This document shows positions 1 to 8,619 of a DNA stretch of 64,000 bases, piece by piece. The notes under the pieces were generated by a model. That model saw only the letters and a list, made by a program, of their open reading frames with translations. It had not been told where the DNA came from and ran no database searches. The DNA is taken from assembly GCF_040110915.1 (NCBI RefSeq), contig NZ_CP157793.1, positions 1,252,939 to 1,316,938 of the forward strand, written 5' to 3'. The DNA comes from Stappia sp. (GTDB taxonomy: Bacteria > Pseudomonadota > Alphaproteobacteria > Rhizobiales > Stappiaceae). A program made the translations under genes and the position numbers. How positions within the stretch are numbered: the stretch's first letter is position 1; each line of letters opens with the position of its first letter.

Positions 1-1
1 C

Positions 2-1099
2 GATCTCGCCTATATCCTCTATACCTCGGGCTCCACCGGGCGGCCGAAGGGGGTGATGATCACCCATCGCAACATCGTCGCCTTTGTCGAGTGGGCGACG
101 GGCTATTTCGACATTCGCGCCGGGGATCGCGTGTCCTCGCATGCGCCGTTGCAGTTCGATCTCTCGCTCTTCGATCTTTATGTCACCCTGAGCGCCGGCG
201 CGACCGTCTGTCTCGTGCCGCAGGGGATCGGCTTTCTCGCGGTGGATCTCGCCAGTTTCATCGCCGATCAGCGCATCACCGTGTGGCAGTCGGTGCCCTC
301 GGTGCTGATGCTGATCAACCGGATCCTCGACGGACCGCGCGCCGATTTCGACGCGCTGCGGCTGATCTTCTTCGCCGGCGAACCCTATCCGCCGACCGCG
401 CTCGCCGACCTGATGCGCAAGATCCCGCAGGCCCGCTACGTGAACATCTACGGCGCGACGGAGATCAACGACGTCACGGCGCATGAGATCGAAACGCCGC
501 CGTCCGGCGCGGCCTTGCCGATCGGGCGCGCCTGCGATCACATGCAGGTGCTGGTGCTGGACGAGGACGACCGGCCGGTGTCGGAGGGTGTAGGCGAGTT
601 ATGCGCACGCGGGCCGACGGTCGCGCGCGGCTACTGGGGCGATCCTGAGATGAGCGCCCAGAAGTTTGCTCAGAACCCGCTGCACGATGCGTTTTTCGAT
701 CCGCTGTATCGCACCGGCGATCTTGTCCGCGTCGAGGCCGACGGGCTGATCCACTACGTCGGCCGGCGCGACGCGCAGGTGAAGATCCGCGGCTATCGCA
801 TCAACATCCGCGAGGTGGAGGACGCGCTGCTGACCCATGCCGGGATTTCCGAGGTCGCAGTGGTCGACCGCGAGACGGACGGCGGCGGCAAGATGCTGGC
901 CGCCTTCGTCGCAACGAAGGCCGAGGTGGAACTGACCGCGCGCCAGGTCAAGCGCCATGTGGCGGCGGCGCTGCCCAACTACATGGTGCCGGAGGAAATC
1001 GTGCTCGCCTCCGATCTGCCCAAAACCGCCACCGGCAAGATCGACCGTGTGCGGCTGAAGGGCGAGGGGCTGGCGGAGCGCACGACGCAGACGGCTTGA
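2..1099 (+). CDS. AMP-dependent synthetase / amino-acid adenylation domain protein (5' truncated by window)
   Basis: The reading frame is open from the first base of the window, so the N-terminus is missing; 365 residues are visible. It belongs to the ANL superfamily, which activates a carboxylic or amino acid as an acyl-adenylate and usually passes it to a carrier-protein thiol. Core motifs appear in order: the phosphate-binding loop YTSGSTGRPKGV at the very start, the substrate-pocket segment FDLSLFDLY, NIYGATEIND, YRTGD, GRRDAQVKIRGYRINIREVE, and the C-terminal catalytic lysine motif PKTATGKIDR. The last two fit an NRPS-type stand-alone A domain better than a CoA ligase, but the substrate cannot be told. 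It ends about 120 bp before the convergent tRNA-Cys. Confidence 0.88.
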   Translation, partial: DLAYILYTSGSTGRPKGVMITHRNIVAFVEWATGYFDIRAGDRVSSHAPLQFDLSLFDLYVTLSAGATVCLVPQGIGFLAVDLASFIADQRITVWQSVPSVLMLINRILDGPRADFDALRLIFFAGEPYPPTALADLMRKIPQARYVNIYGATEINDVTAHEIETPPSGAALPIGRACDHMQVLVLDEDDRPVSEGVGELCARGPTVARGYWGDPEMSAQKFAQNPLHDAFFDPLYRTGDLVRVEADGLIHYVGRRDAQVKIRGYRINIREVEDALLTHAGISEVAVVDRETDGGGKMLAAFVATKAEVELTARQVKRHVAAALPNYMVPEEIVLASDLPKTATGKIDRVRLKGEGLAERTTQTA

Positions 1100-1218
1100 T
1101 TTGACGGCGTGATTTCGCCGCGCGATCCGGGACGCCGGATTGCCCCCGCACGCCAATGTCACGGCGCCGACCGCGAAAGTTGGGCCGCGGATCGAGAACA
1201 CGTCGAGAGGGAAGGGGG

Positions 1219-1292
1219 TGGAGGCCTCGCCTGGACTCGAACCAGGATAGAGGGAGTTGCAATCCCTTGCGTCACCATTCCGCCACGAGGCC
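1219..1292 (-). tRNA. tRNA-Cys (anticodon GCA)
   Basis: On the minus strand a 7-bp acceptor stem GGCCTCG (5' end at 1292) pairs with CGAGGCC. It is followed by the U discriminator base typical of tRNA-Cys and an encoded CCA end at 1219-1221. The anticodon arm is AGGGA-TTGCAAC-TCCCT, giving anticodon GCA. The T arm carries GGTTCGAGTCC. Length is 74 nt with no intron. It stands alone, between the adenylation gene and the keto-acid dehydrogenase operon. Confidence 0.96.
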
Positions 1293-1426
1293 AGCCGGTC
1301 CGCCCGCCCCAGGTGGGCGAGCGATCCGACATCCCTATTGGAGCGGATCGGCGCGCCCTTGTGAAAGTCCGTTTGCGTTTGACGTCAAAGGCTTCGCGTC
1401 TTGACCGGCGCAGGCGGGCGAGGCAA

Positions 1427-2827
1427 TCAGATATGCAGCGCGTGGCCCATCGCGGCGAGGGCCGCTTCCTGCAATCCCTCGCTCTGCGTCGGGTGGGCGT
1501 GGATCACCCCGCCGATATCCTCGATGCGAGCGCCCATCTCGATGGCCACCGCAAAGGCGGCGGAGAGTTCCGACACCCCGGTACCGACCGCCTGGAGGCC
1601 GAGCACCAGCCCGTCCGCCTTGCGCGCCACCACCCGCACGAAACCTTCCTCGGCCTCCATCGACATGGCCCGCCCGTTGGCGGTGAAGGGGAACTGGCCT
1701 GTCGTGATCTCCGCCCCGGTCGCCCGCGCCTCCTCCGGCGACAGACCGCAGGTGACGATCTCCGGATCGGTGAAACACACCGCCGGAATGCAGCGCTTGT
1801 CCCAGCGGCGCGGCTGGCCCGCGACGATCTCGGCGACCATCTCGCCCTGGGCCATCGCGCGGTGGGCGAGCATCGGCTCGCCGGTGACGTCGCCGATGGC
1901 ATGGACCCCGGTCATGGAGGTCTGGCAGCGGTCGTTCACGCGCAGGAAGGGACCGTCGGTCGCAAGCCCGAGGCCGGCGATATTGGCGCTGTCGGAGTTC
2001 GGCCGCCGGCCGACCGTGACGAGGATCTTGTCGGCGGGAAGATCCTGCACCGTGCCGTCGCCGGTCTCGATCTCAAGCCCCTGCGCGCCGAGGCCCTTCG
2101 CCTTGGTGTTCACATGCACCTCGACGCCGAGCGCATGCAGGGTCTTCAGCACCGGACGGGTCAGCGCCGTGTCATATTGCGGCAGGATGTGGCCTTCCGC
2201 CTCCACGATGGCGACCTTGGCGCCGAGCTTGGCGAAGGCGATGCCGATTTCCAGCCCGATGTAGCCGGCGCCGACGATGGCCAGACGCTCCGGCACCTCA
2301 GTCAGCGCCAGCGCCTCGCTGGAGGAGATCACCTTGCCCCCCGACCGGTGATCGAAGGGCAGGAAGGGCAACTCCACGGGCGACGACCCGGTGGCGATCA
2401 CCACCGTCTCGGCGCGGATTTCCACCGCGCTGTCGTCGGTCGTTACCTTCACCGTCTTGCCGTCGAGAAAGGTCGCCCGGCCCGTGATCAGCCGCGTCCC
2501 GGCCTTCTTCAAAAGGCCTGCGACACCGGCGTTCAACCGCGAGACGATGCCGTCCTTCCAGGAGACCGTCTGGGCGAGGTCGATCGTCGGGTTCGCCACC
2601 GAAATGCCCAGCGTCGAGGCGCCGGCGAACTGGGTCGCCTTATGGAATTCCTCGGCGGCATGGATCAGCGCCTTTGAGGGAATGCAGCCGACATTCAGGC
2701 AGGTGCCGCCGGGCTTCTGCTCGTCGACGACGATGGCGTCGATCCCGAGTTGCCCGGCACGGATGCCGCAGATGTAGCCGCCCGGGCCGGCGCCGAGGAT
2801 CAGGAGCTTGCAGGTCAGGTCGCTCAT
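1427..2827 (-). CDS. lpdA: Dihydrolipoyl dehydrogenase (E3 of branched-chain keto-acid dehydrogenase)
   Basis: A 466-residue FAD-dependent disulfide oxidoreductase that re-oxidises the dihydrolipoyl arm of E2 with NAD+. The FAD loop GAGPGGY lies at about residues 12-18, the redox-active disulfide in GGTCLNVGCIPSK at about 40-52, the NAD loop GAGYIGLE near 187, and the catalytic His-Glu dyad in HAHPTQSE near the C-terminus. Length and motifs are standard. It is the last gene of the operon and starts 4 bp after the E2 stop, so it is probably the dedicated E3 (LpdV type) of this complex rather than the housekeeping copy. Confidence 0.96.
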   Translation of the reverse strand: MSDLTCKLLILGAGPGGYICGIRAGQLGIDAIVVDEQKPGGTCLNVGCIPSKALIHAAEEFHKATQFAGASTLGISVANPTIDLAQTVSWKDGIVSRLNAGVAGLLKKAGTRLITGRATFLDGKTVKVTTDDSAVEIRAETVVIATGSSPVELPFLPFDHRSGGKVISSSEALALTEVPERLAIVGAGYIGLEIGIAFAKLGAKVAIVEAEGHILPQYDTALTRPVLKTLHALGVEVHVNTKAKGLGAQGLEIETGDGTVQDLPADKILVTVGRRPNSDSANIAGLGLATDGPFLRVNDRCQTSMTGVHAIGDVTGEPMLAHRAMAQGEMVAEIVAGQPRRWDKRCIPAVCFTDPEIVTCGLSPEEARATGAEITTGQFPFTANGRAMSMEAEEGFVRVVARKADGLVLGLQAVGTGVSELSAAFAVAIEMGARIEDIGGVIHAHPTQSEGLQEAALAAMGHALHI

Positions 2828-2831
2828 GGCA

Positions 2832-4166
2832 TCACTCCTCGACGAACATCAGGGCAGGGGCTTCGATGAGCCGTTTCAGCGTCTGCACGAAGACCGCCGC
2901 GTCCCATCCGTCGATCACCCGGTGGTCGAAGGAGCACGACAGGTTCATCGTCTTGCGCGGCTGGAACGCCTGGCCGTCCCACACGGGGCGCACGCTCATC
3001 TTGTTGACGCCGACGATGGCCACCTCCGGATGGTTGATGATCGGGGTGGTGGCGATGGCGCCGAGCGGGCCCAGCGAGGTGATCGTGATGGTCGAGCCGG
3101 ATAGCTCCTCGCGCGCGGCCTTGCCGCTGCGCGCCGCCTCGGCCAGGCGCTTGAGCTCCGCCGCACTCTCCCACAGAGACTGCGCCTCGGCGTGGCGCAC
3201 CACCGGAACGGTGAGACCGGCCGGCGTCTGCGTCGCGATGCCGACATGCACCGCGTCCGACTGGGTGATGCGGCCGGCGTCGTCGTCGAAATGCGCGTTC
3301 ATCTCCGGGTGGTCGCGCACCGCCGTGACGATGGCGCGCATCAGGAAGGGCAGCACCGTCAGCTTGCCGCGCGCCTCGCCATGGGCGGCGTTCAACTGGC
3401 CGCGCAGTGCCTCCACCGCCTCCATGTCGATTTCCTCGACGATGGTGATATGCGGAATATGCGACCAGGACTGCGCCATCTTCTCGGCGATCTTGCGCCG
3501 CATGCCGAGCACCTTGACCTCGCGCGTGCCGGTCAGCGGCATCCGTCCCCCGCCGCGCGCGACCGCCGGCCCGTGCTCGATATAGGCGTCGAGATCCTCG
3601 TGCAGGATGCGCCCGGCCGGACCCGATCCGCCGACGAGGCGCAGGTCGATGCCGGCGTCCTGGGCGCGCCGGCGCACGGCCGGGGAGGCGAGCGGCTTCT
3701 CGCCCTTCGCCAGCGGCTGACGCGGCGCGCCGCCGCGTGCCGGCGGGGCGGAGACGGGCGCGGGCGCAGGCGTTTCGCTGGTGGCGGGCTCCGGCGGCGT
3801 GTCGGACGTCGATGCCTTGTCCGGTTCCGTATTCGCGGTCGGGGCAGCGTCCGCTCCGCTCTTCCGTTGGCCCGCGCCATCGCTCGCAGTCTTTGCCGCC
3901 GGCGTCGCGCTGTCGTTGCCCGCGCCCTCGACCTCGAGCTGGATGAACTTGCCGCCGACCGCGACGGTGTCGCCCGGCTCGCCGCACAGCCAGACGACCT
4001 TGCCCGAAACCGTGGAGGGAACCTCGACGGCCGCCTTGTCGGTCATCACGGTGCCGAGCACGTCGTCTTCTTCCACCGCATCGCCGACGGCGACGTTCCA
4101 TTCGGTGAGTTCGGCTTCGGCGATGCCCTCGCCGATATCGGGAAGGGTGATGGTGTAGAGACCCAT
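2832..4166 (-). CDS. bkdB: Dihydrolipoamide acyltransferase E2 of branched-chain keto-acid dehydrogenase
   Basis: A 444-residue E2 core. It has one N-terminal lipoyl domain with the lipoylated lysine at K44 (TDKAAVEV), then a long Ala/Pro/Ser/Thr-rich linker, a peripheral-subunit-binding domain around residues 150-190 (ASPAVRRRAQDAGIDL) and a C-terminal acyltransferase domain with the active-site motif DHRVIDG near 414. The start at 4166 (MGLYTITLPDIGEGIAEAEL) matches the usual E2 N-terminus. An in-frame ATG upstream would run into the E1beta coding region. The single lipoyl domain and E1alpha/E1beta neighbours indicate a branched-chain rather than a pyruvate complex. Confidence 0.95.
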   Translation of the reverse strand: MGLYTITLPDIGEGIAEAELTEWNVAVGDAVEEDDVLGTVMTDKAAVEVPSTVSGKVVWLCGEPGDTVAVGGKFIQLEVEGAGNDSATPAAKTASDGAGQRKSGADAAPTANTEPDKASTSDTPPEPATSETPAPAPVSAPPARGGAPRQPLAKGEKPLASPAVRRRAQDAGIDLRLVGGSGPAGRILHEDLDAYIEHGPAVARGGGRMPLTGTREVKVLGMRRKIAEKMAQSWSHIPHITIVEEIDMEAVEALRGQLNAAHGEARGKLTVLPFLMRAIVTAVRDHPEMNAHFDDDAGRITQSDAVHVGIATQTPAGLTVPVVRHAEAQSLWESAAELKRLAEAARSGKAAREELSGSTITITSLGPLGAIATTPIINHPEVAIVGVNKMSVRPVWDGQAFQPRKTMNLSCSFDHRVIDGWDAAVFVQTLKRLIEAPALMFVEE

Positions 4167-4170
4167 GAGC

Positions 4171-5184
4171 CTAACCCTCCAGGACCTGAGTGAAGGCGCG
4201 CTTGATGCGGTCGGGACCGGGGAAATAGGTCCACTCCTGCGCATGCGGATAGGGCGTGTCCCAGCCGGTCACCCGGACGATCGGCGCCTCGAGATGGTAG
4301 AAGCAGCTCTCCTGCACCAGCGCGCTCAGCTCCGCGCCGAAGCCCGAGGTCTTGGTGGCCTCATGGACGATGACGCAGCGCCCGGTCTTCTTCACCGAGG
4401 CCTCGATGGCGTCGAGATCGACCGGCAGCAGCGTGCGCAGATCGAGGATTTCGGCATCGACGCCGGCTTCCTCGGCGGCCGCTTCGGCGACATAGACCAT
4501 CGTGCCGTAGGCGAGCACGGTGACCGCCTCGCCGGCGCGGCGGATCTTCGCCTTGCCGAGGTCGACCGTGTAGTAATCCTCGGAGACATCGCCGAGCTCA
4601 TGGTTCTTCCAGGGCACCACGGGGCGGTCGTGATGACCGTCGAAGGGCCCGTTGTAGAGCCGCTTGGGCTCCAAAAAGACGACCGGATCCGGATCCTCGA
4701 TCGCGGCCAGCAAGAGCCCCTTGGCGTCGCGCGGGTTGGACGGCACGACGACCTTCAGCCCCGACACATGGGTGAACAGCGCCTCCGGGCTCTGGCTGTG
4801 GGTCTGGCCGCCAAAGATGCCGCCGCCCGTCGGCATGCGGATCACCATGGAGCAGGTGAAGTCGCCGGCCGAGCGGTTGCGCAGGCGCGCGGCCTCCGAC
4901 ACGATCTGGTCGTAGGCGGGATACATGTAGTCGGCGAACTGGATCTCCACGACCGGCTTGAGCCCATAGGCCGCCATGCCGATGCCGGCGCCGACAATGC
5001 CGCTTTCGTTGATCGGCGCGTCGAAGCAGCGATGGGGTCCGTATTTCTTCTGGAGCCCGGCGGTGCAGCGGAACACGCCGCCGAAGTAGCCGACATCCTC
5101 GCCGAAGACGACGACGCGGGAATCGCGGTCCATGGCGATGTCGTGGGCGTTGCGGATCGCCTCGATCATGGTCATGCGGGCCAT
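4171..5184 (-). CDS. bkdA2: Branched-chain 2-oxoacid dehydrogenase E1 beta subunit
   Basis: A 337-residue transketolase-type beta subunit that forms the thiamine-diphosphate site with E1alpha. The start MARMTMIEAIRNAHDIAMD and the segments GEDVGYFGGVF, NESGIVGAGIGMA and the C-terminal transketolase domain fit the family at normal length. Its start is 2 bp from the E1alpha stop and its TAG is 4 bp from the E2 start, so translation is probably coupled. With E1alpha it carries out decarboxylation of the keto acids derived from Val, Leu and Ile. Confidence 0.95.
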   Translation of the reverse strand: MARMTMIEAIRNAHDIAMDRDSRVVVFGEDVGYFGGVFRCTAGLQKKYGPHRCFDAPINESGIVGAGIGMAAYGLKPVVEIQFADYMYPAYDQIVSEAARLRNRSAGDFTCSMVIRMPTGGGIFGGQTHSQSPEALFTHVSGLKVVVPSNPRDAKGLLLAAIEDPDPVVFLEPKRLYNGPFDGHHDRPVVPWKNHELGDVSEDYYTVDLGKAKIRRAGEAVTVLAYGTMVYVAEAAAEEAGVDAEILDLRTLLPVDLDAIEASVKKTGRCVIVHEATKTSGFGAELSALVQESCFYHLEAPIVRVTGWDTPYPHAQEWTYFPGPDRIKRAFTQVLEG

Positions 5185-5186
5185 GG

Positions 5187-6419
5187 TCAGTACCCCGCTT
5201 CCTGGCGTTGCCGGGCGAGATGCGGCGGCATCTCGGCATAGACCTCGTCGAACATGTCGCGCGGCGAGGGATGCGGGCCGGAGATCAGCGTGCCGTGGCT
5301 TTCCGCCTCCCGCTGCGCGGCGCGCACCTCGTCGACGATCTGCGCCTGCGCCTGGACGTGGCGGTCCTCCGACCATTCGCCGATGGTGATCAGATGCAGC
5401 TTCAGCCGCTCGATCGGATCGCCCAGCGGCCAGGCGGAGCCTTCCTCCTTGGAGCGATAGGCGGACGGGTCGTCGGAGGTGGAATGCCCCCCGGCGCGAT
5501 AGGTGACGTGCTCGATCAGCGTCGGCCCGAGGCCGGAGCGGGCGCGCTCCACCGCCCAGCTCGCCACCGCGTGAACCGCGAGATAGTCGTTGCCGTCGAC
5601 GCGGATCGCCGGGATGCCGAAGCCGTGGCCGCGCGCGGCGAAGGTCACCGCCTTGCCCTTGGCCATGCCCTGAAAGGTGGAGATCGCCCACTGGTTGTTG
5701 ACGATGTTGAGGATCACCGGCGCCTGATAGGTCGAGGCGAAGACCATGGCGGCGTGAAAGTCGTTCTCGGACGTCGAGCCGTCGCCGATCCAGGCCGCCG
5801 CGATGCGCGTGTCGTGGGAAATCGCCGAGGCCATCGCCCAGCCCACGGCCTGAATGAACTGGGTGCCGAGATTGCCCGACACCGAGAAGAAGCCGTGCGC
5901 GCGGGAGGAATACATGACCGGCAGCTGCCGGCCCTTGAGCGGATCGGCGGCATTGGAATAGATCTGGTTCATCATGTCGGTCATCGGGTAGCCGCCGGCG
6001 ATCAGCAGCCCCGCCTGCCGGTAGGTCGGGAAGTTCATGTCGCCGTCGTCCAGCGCCATGCGGAAGGCGCAGGCGACCGCCTCCTCGCCGAGGTTCTGGA
6101 CGTAGAAGCTGGTCTTGCCCTGGCGCTGCGCCTTGAGCATGCGCTCGTCGAATTGCCTCAGCAGCATCATGTGACGCAGGCCCTCGCGCAGGGCGTCGGC
6201 ATCCAGCGTGCCGGCCCAGGGGCCGACCGCCTCGCCGGCCTTGTTGAGGACGCGGACCACCGAAAAGGCCATGTCGCGCATGTCTTCGGGCGCTTCCGTT
6301 ACGTCGGGCCGGCGCACCTCGCCGGCGCGCGGGATCTCGAAATCGGAAAAGTCGGGCGTGTCGCCCGGCCGGCAGCCCGGCTCGGGCACATGCAGGGCAA
6401 GCGGTCGTGGCGCGGTCAT
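5187..6419 (-). CDS. bkdA1: Branched-chain 2-oxoacid dehydrogenase E1 alpha subunit
   Basis: A 410-residue thiamine-diphosphate-binding alpha subunit. The ThDP/Mg site is AAWIGDGSTSENDFHAA followed by NIVNNQWAIST, the classic GDG-to-NN motif. The N-terminal segment of about 60 residues before the catalytic fold (PRPLALHVPEPGCRPGDTPDFSDF) is typical of branched-chain rather than pyruvate E1alpha. The start at 6419 is preceded by a GGGGGAG-like ribosome site. The gene is 131 bp downstream of the acyl-CoA dehydrogenase and the two probably share a transcript. Confidence 0.95.
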   Translation of the reverse strand: MTAPRPLALHVPEPGCRPGDTPDFSDFEIPRAGEVRRPDVTEAPEDMRDMAFSVVRVLNKAGEAVGPWAGTLDADALREGLRHMMLLRQFDERMLKAQRQGKTSFYVQNLGEEAVACAFRMALDDGDMNFPTYRQAGLLIAGGYPMTDMMNQIYSNAADPLKGRQLPVMYSSRAHGFFSVSGNLGTQFIQAVGWAMASAISHDTRIAAAWIGDGSTSENDFHAAMVFASTYQAPVILNIVNNQWAISTFQGMAKGKAVTFAARGHGFGIPAIRVDGNDYLAVHAVASWAVERARSGLGPTLIEHVTYRAGGHSTSDDPSAYRSKEEGSAWPLGDPIERLKLHLITIGEWSEDRHVQAQAQIVDEVRAAQREAESHGTLISGPHPSPRDMFDEVYAEMPPHLARQRQEAGY

Positions 6420-6550
6420 GAGATCTCCCCCTGGTGGTCCGGCTCCGGGGTGGTCCGGCTTTCGGTCTGCAGCGGTCCCGTTGGCCGGGTTGTTGCTCTT
6501 GGCCGCCTGGCGGGCGGGCAGCGGCAGGGTGCGCCAGGCGCTTCGTCGCG

Positions 6551-7696
6551 TCATCCGCGTTCCGCGATCAGGGCGCGCGCGGTGATCACCCGCATGATCT
6601 CGTTGGTGCCCTCCAGGATCTGGTGGACGCGCAGGTCGCGGACGATCTTCTCAAGTCCGTAGTCCTCAAGATACCCGTATCCGCCGAGAAGTTGCAGGGC
6701 GTCGTTGGCGACGCGGAAGGCGGTGTCGGTGACGAACCGCTTGGCCATCGCGCAATGCTTGGTCGCGTCGCTCGCCTGCGTGTCGAGCTTCCAGGCCGCC
6801 TGACGCAGGAACACGCGGGCCGCCTGCAACTCGGTCTCCATGTCGGCGATCTTGAACTGCAGGCCCTGAAACTGGTCGATCGTGCGGCCGAAGGCGCTGC
6901 GCTCGCCCATGTACTCGAGCGCGGCGCTCAGCGCGGCCTGGGCCCCGCCGAGCGCGCAGGCGGCGATGTTGAGCCGCCCGCCGTCGAGCCCCTCCATGGC
7001 GTAGGAAAAGCCGCTGCCCTCGTCGCCGAGCAGATGGTCGGCCGGCACCTCGCAGCCGTCGAACTGCACCTGGGCGGTGGGCTGGGCCTTCCAGCCCATC
7101 TTGCGTTCGGCCGCGCCGAAGCTCAGCCCGTCGGTGTTTTCGGGCACGACGAGCGTCGAGATCCCCTTCGGCCCGTCGGCGCCGGTGCGGCACATGACGA
7201 CGTAGAGATCGGAATAGCCGCCGCCGGAGATGAAGGCCTTGGCGCCGTCGAGCCGGTAGCCGTCCGCGGTGCGCGCGGCCCGGGTCCGCAGCGCCGCCGC
7301 ATCGGAGCCGGAGCCCGGTTCCGTCAGGCAGTAGGAGGCGATCGCCTCCATCGACACGAGTTGCTCCAGCCAGCGCTCGCGCACCGCCGGCGTGGCGTAT
7401 TTCGCCACCATGTTGGTGCACATGTTGTGGATCGAGATGAAGGCGGCGACCGAGGGACAGGCCCGCGACAGCGCCTCGAACACCAGCGTCGCGTCGAGCC
7501 GCGTCAGCCCGGTGCCGCCAAGCTCCTCGGGCACGTAGATCGCGCCGAAGCCGAGGCCGCCGGCCTCCTCCAGAACGTCGCGCGGAATGGTGCCGTCCCG
7601 CTCCCAGGCATAGGCGTGGGGGGCGATGGCCTGCCGGCCGAAATCGAGGGCCGTGTCGAAAATTAGGCCCTGTTCCTCGGTGAGTGCGAAATCCAA
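6551..7696 (-). CDS. Acyl-CoA dehydrogenase, probably isobutyryl-/branched-chain type
   Basis: A 381-residue FAD acyl-CoA dehydrogenase. It opens with the family-typical LTEEQ and contains YCLTEPGSGSDAA and the C-terminal LEGTNEIMRVI, whose glutamate is the family's catalytic base position. I place the start at a TTG at 7696 because a GGAGG lies 10 nt upstream and the protein then begins where the family begins. The nearest in-frame ATG (7750) would add unrelated residues. As first gene of the keto-acid dehydrogenase operon it most likely oxidises isobutyryl-CoA or 2-methylbutyryl-CoA produced by the complex. Exact chain specificity is inferred from context. Confidence 0.9.
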   Translation of the reverse strand: MDFALTEEQGLIFDTALDFGRQAIAPHAYAWERDGTIPRDVLEEAGGLGFGAIYVPEELGGTGLTRLDATLVFEALSRACPSVAAFISIHNMCTNMVAKYATPAVRERWLEQLVSMEAIASYCLTEPGSGSDAAALRTRAARTADGYRLDGAKAFISGGGYSDLYVVMCRTGADGPKGISTLVVPENTDGLSFGAAERKMGWKAQPTAQVQFDGCEVPADHLLGDEGSGFSYAMEGLDGGRLNIAACALGGAQAALSAALEYMGERSAFGRTIDQFQGLQFKIADMETELQAARVFLRQAAWKLDTQASDATKHCAMAKRFVTDTAFRVANDALQLLGGYGYLEDYGLEKIVRDLRVHQILEGTNEIMRVITARALIAERG

Positions 7697-7965
7697 AGCC
7701 GCCGATCCTCCATCACCCGAACGCGCGAACCGAATGCGCGCAAGCGGCATCCTCAAGACCAGATCGCCGCGCGACCGACCTGCCCGGCGGCGGCGCGTCA
7801 CGACGATCGCCGGGCGATCATGGCCGGCAAGCCGCGATGCCCGCATGTGTTGCTCGGGAGAGTATTGCGCGCGGGGGTCGAAATGTCATATCGAAGATCC
7901 TCGAAAATCCGGCATGTGGCGGAAGAACGTTCTGCTGAAGCCCTGATATGAGGAGGAAGCTTTCG

Positions 7966-8430
7966 ATGGCGCGACAGATCGACGAAATCGACCGGCGCAT
8001 CCTGCGGGCGCTGGTCGCCAACGGACGCATTTCCAACGCGGACCTGGCCCGTGAAGTGGGCCTGTCGCCGAGCCCCTGCTGGCAGCGCGTGCGGCGGCTG
8101 GAGGAGGAGGGGATCATCGCCGGCTATACGGCGGTGCTCGATCAGCAGGCGCTCGGCGTCGGCGAGACGGTCATGGTGGAAGTCTCGCTGGACCGTCACG
8201 ACGCGGACGTGCTGGCGGCCTTCGGCCGGGCGATGGCCGAAACGCCGGAGGTGCTGGAGGTGCATCTGATGGCGGGCGACTACGACTATTTCGTCAAGAT
8301 CGCGGCCGACGGGACCAAGGGGGTAGAGGAATTCCTGCGCGAGCGGCTGTTTCGCATCGAGGGCCTGCGCCACTCCAAGTCGAGCTTTTCGCTGCGGTGC
8401 CTCAAGGCGGCGGGGTCCTACGTGCCGTGA
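7966..8430 (+). CDS. Lrp/AsnC-family transcriptional regulator (BkdR-like)
   Basis: A 154-residue Lrp/AsnC regulator with an N-terminal winged helix-turn-helix (IDRRILRALVANGRISNADL, then VGLSPSPCWQRVRRLEEEGII) and a C-terminal ligand-binding RAM domain. ATG 7966 is chosen over the in-frame ATG at 7948 because AGGAGGA sits 9 nt before it. The gene is divergent from the branched-chain dehydrogenase operon. Lrp-type BkdR proteins activate such operons in response to branched-chain amino acids, so it is likely the local regulator. The last 30 bases and stop are the first unit of a 35-bp tandem repeat. Confidence 0.93.
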   Translation: MARQIDEIDRRILRALVANGRISNADLAREVGLSPSPCWQRVRRLEEEGIIAGYTAVLDQQALGVGETVMVEVSLDRHDADVLAAFGRAMAETPEVLEVHLMAGDYDYFVKIAADGTKGVEEFLRERLFRIEGLRHSKSSFSLRCLKAAGSYVP

Positions 8431-8538
8431 AGAGACTGAAGGCAGCGGGGTTCCACGTGCCGTGAAGAGACTGAAGGCAGCGGGGTTCCACGTGCCGTAA
8501 AAGACAAAAGATCTAAAGGCAGCGGGGTCCCGCGTGCG
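8401..8538 (+). repeat. 35-bp tandem repeat starting inside the 3' end of the Lrp gene
   Basis: Units start at 8401 (inside the gene), 8436 and 8471, each about 35 bp, with a fourth partial unit at 8513 after a 7-bp insertion. The core is CTGAAGGCAGCGGGGTTCCA. Each unit copies the last codons and stop codon of the regulator gene, so the gene end has been duplicated about three times. Because 35 is not a multiple of three, the copies lie in different frames and do not extend the protein. Confidence 0.93.
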
Positions 8539-8552
8539 CGGCTCCGATGCGC

Positions 8553-8585
8553 AAAAAAAAGCGCCGCTCCTTTCGGGGCGGCGCG
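8553..8585 (-). terminator. Rho-independent terminator of znuA
   Basis: Read on the minus strand, GCGCCGCCCC and GGAGCGGCGC form a GC-rich stem around a short loop, followed by eight T residues (the A-run at 8553-8560). It lies 35 bp after the znuA stop and points in the znuA direction. Confidence 0.88.
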
Positions 8586-8619
8586 TCAGGTCAGGCATGT
8601 GTCGGGTTCGCCCGGCGGC

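Noticed and set aside
1109..2677. A 522-codon plus-strand frame over the tRNA-Cys and E3 gene
   Set aside because: It runs through a tRNA and is antisense to a textbook lpdA; composition is Arg/Gly/His shadow-like.
8401..8538. Tandem repeats as a possible CRISPR array
   Set aside because: Units abut without unique spacers and copy the end of a gene; this is a tandem duplication.
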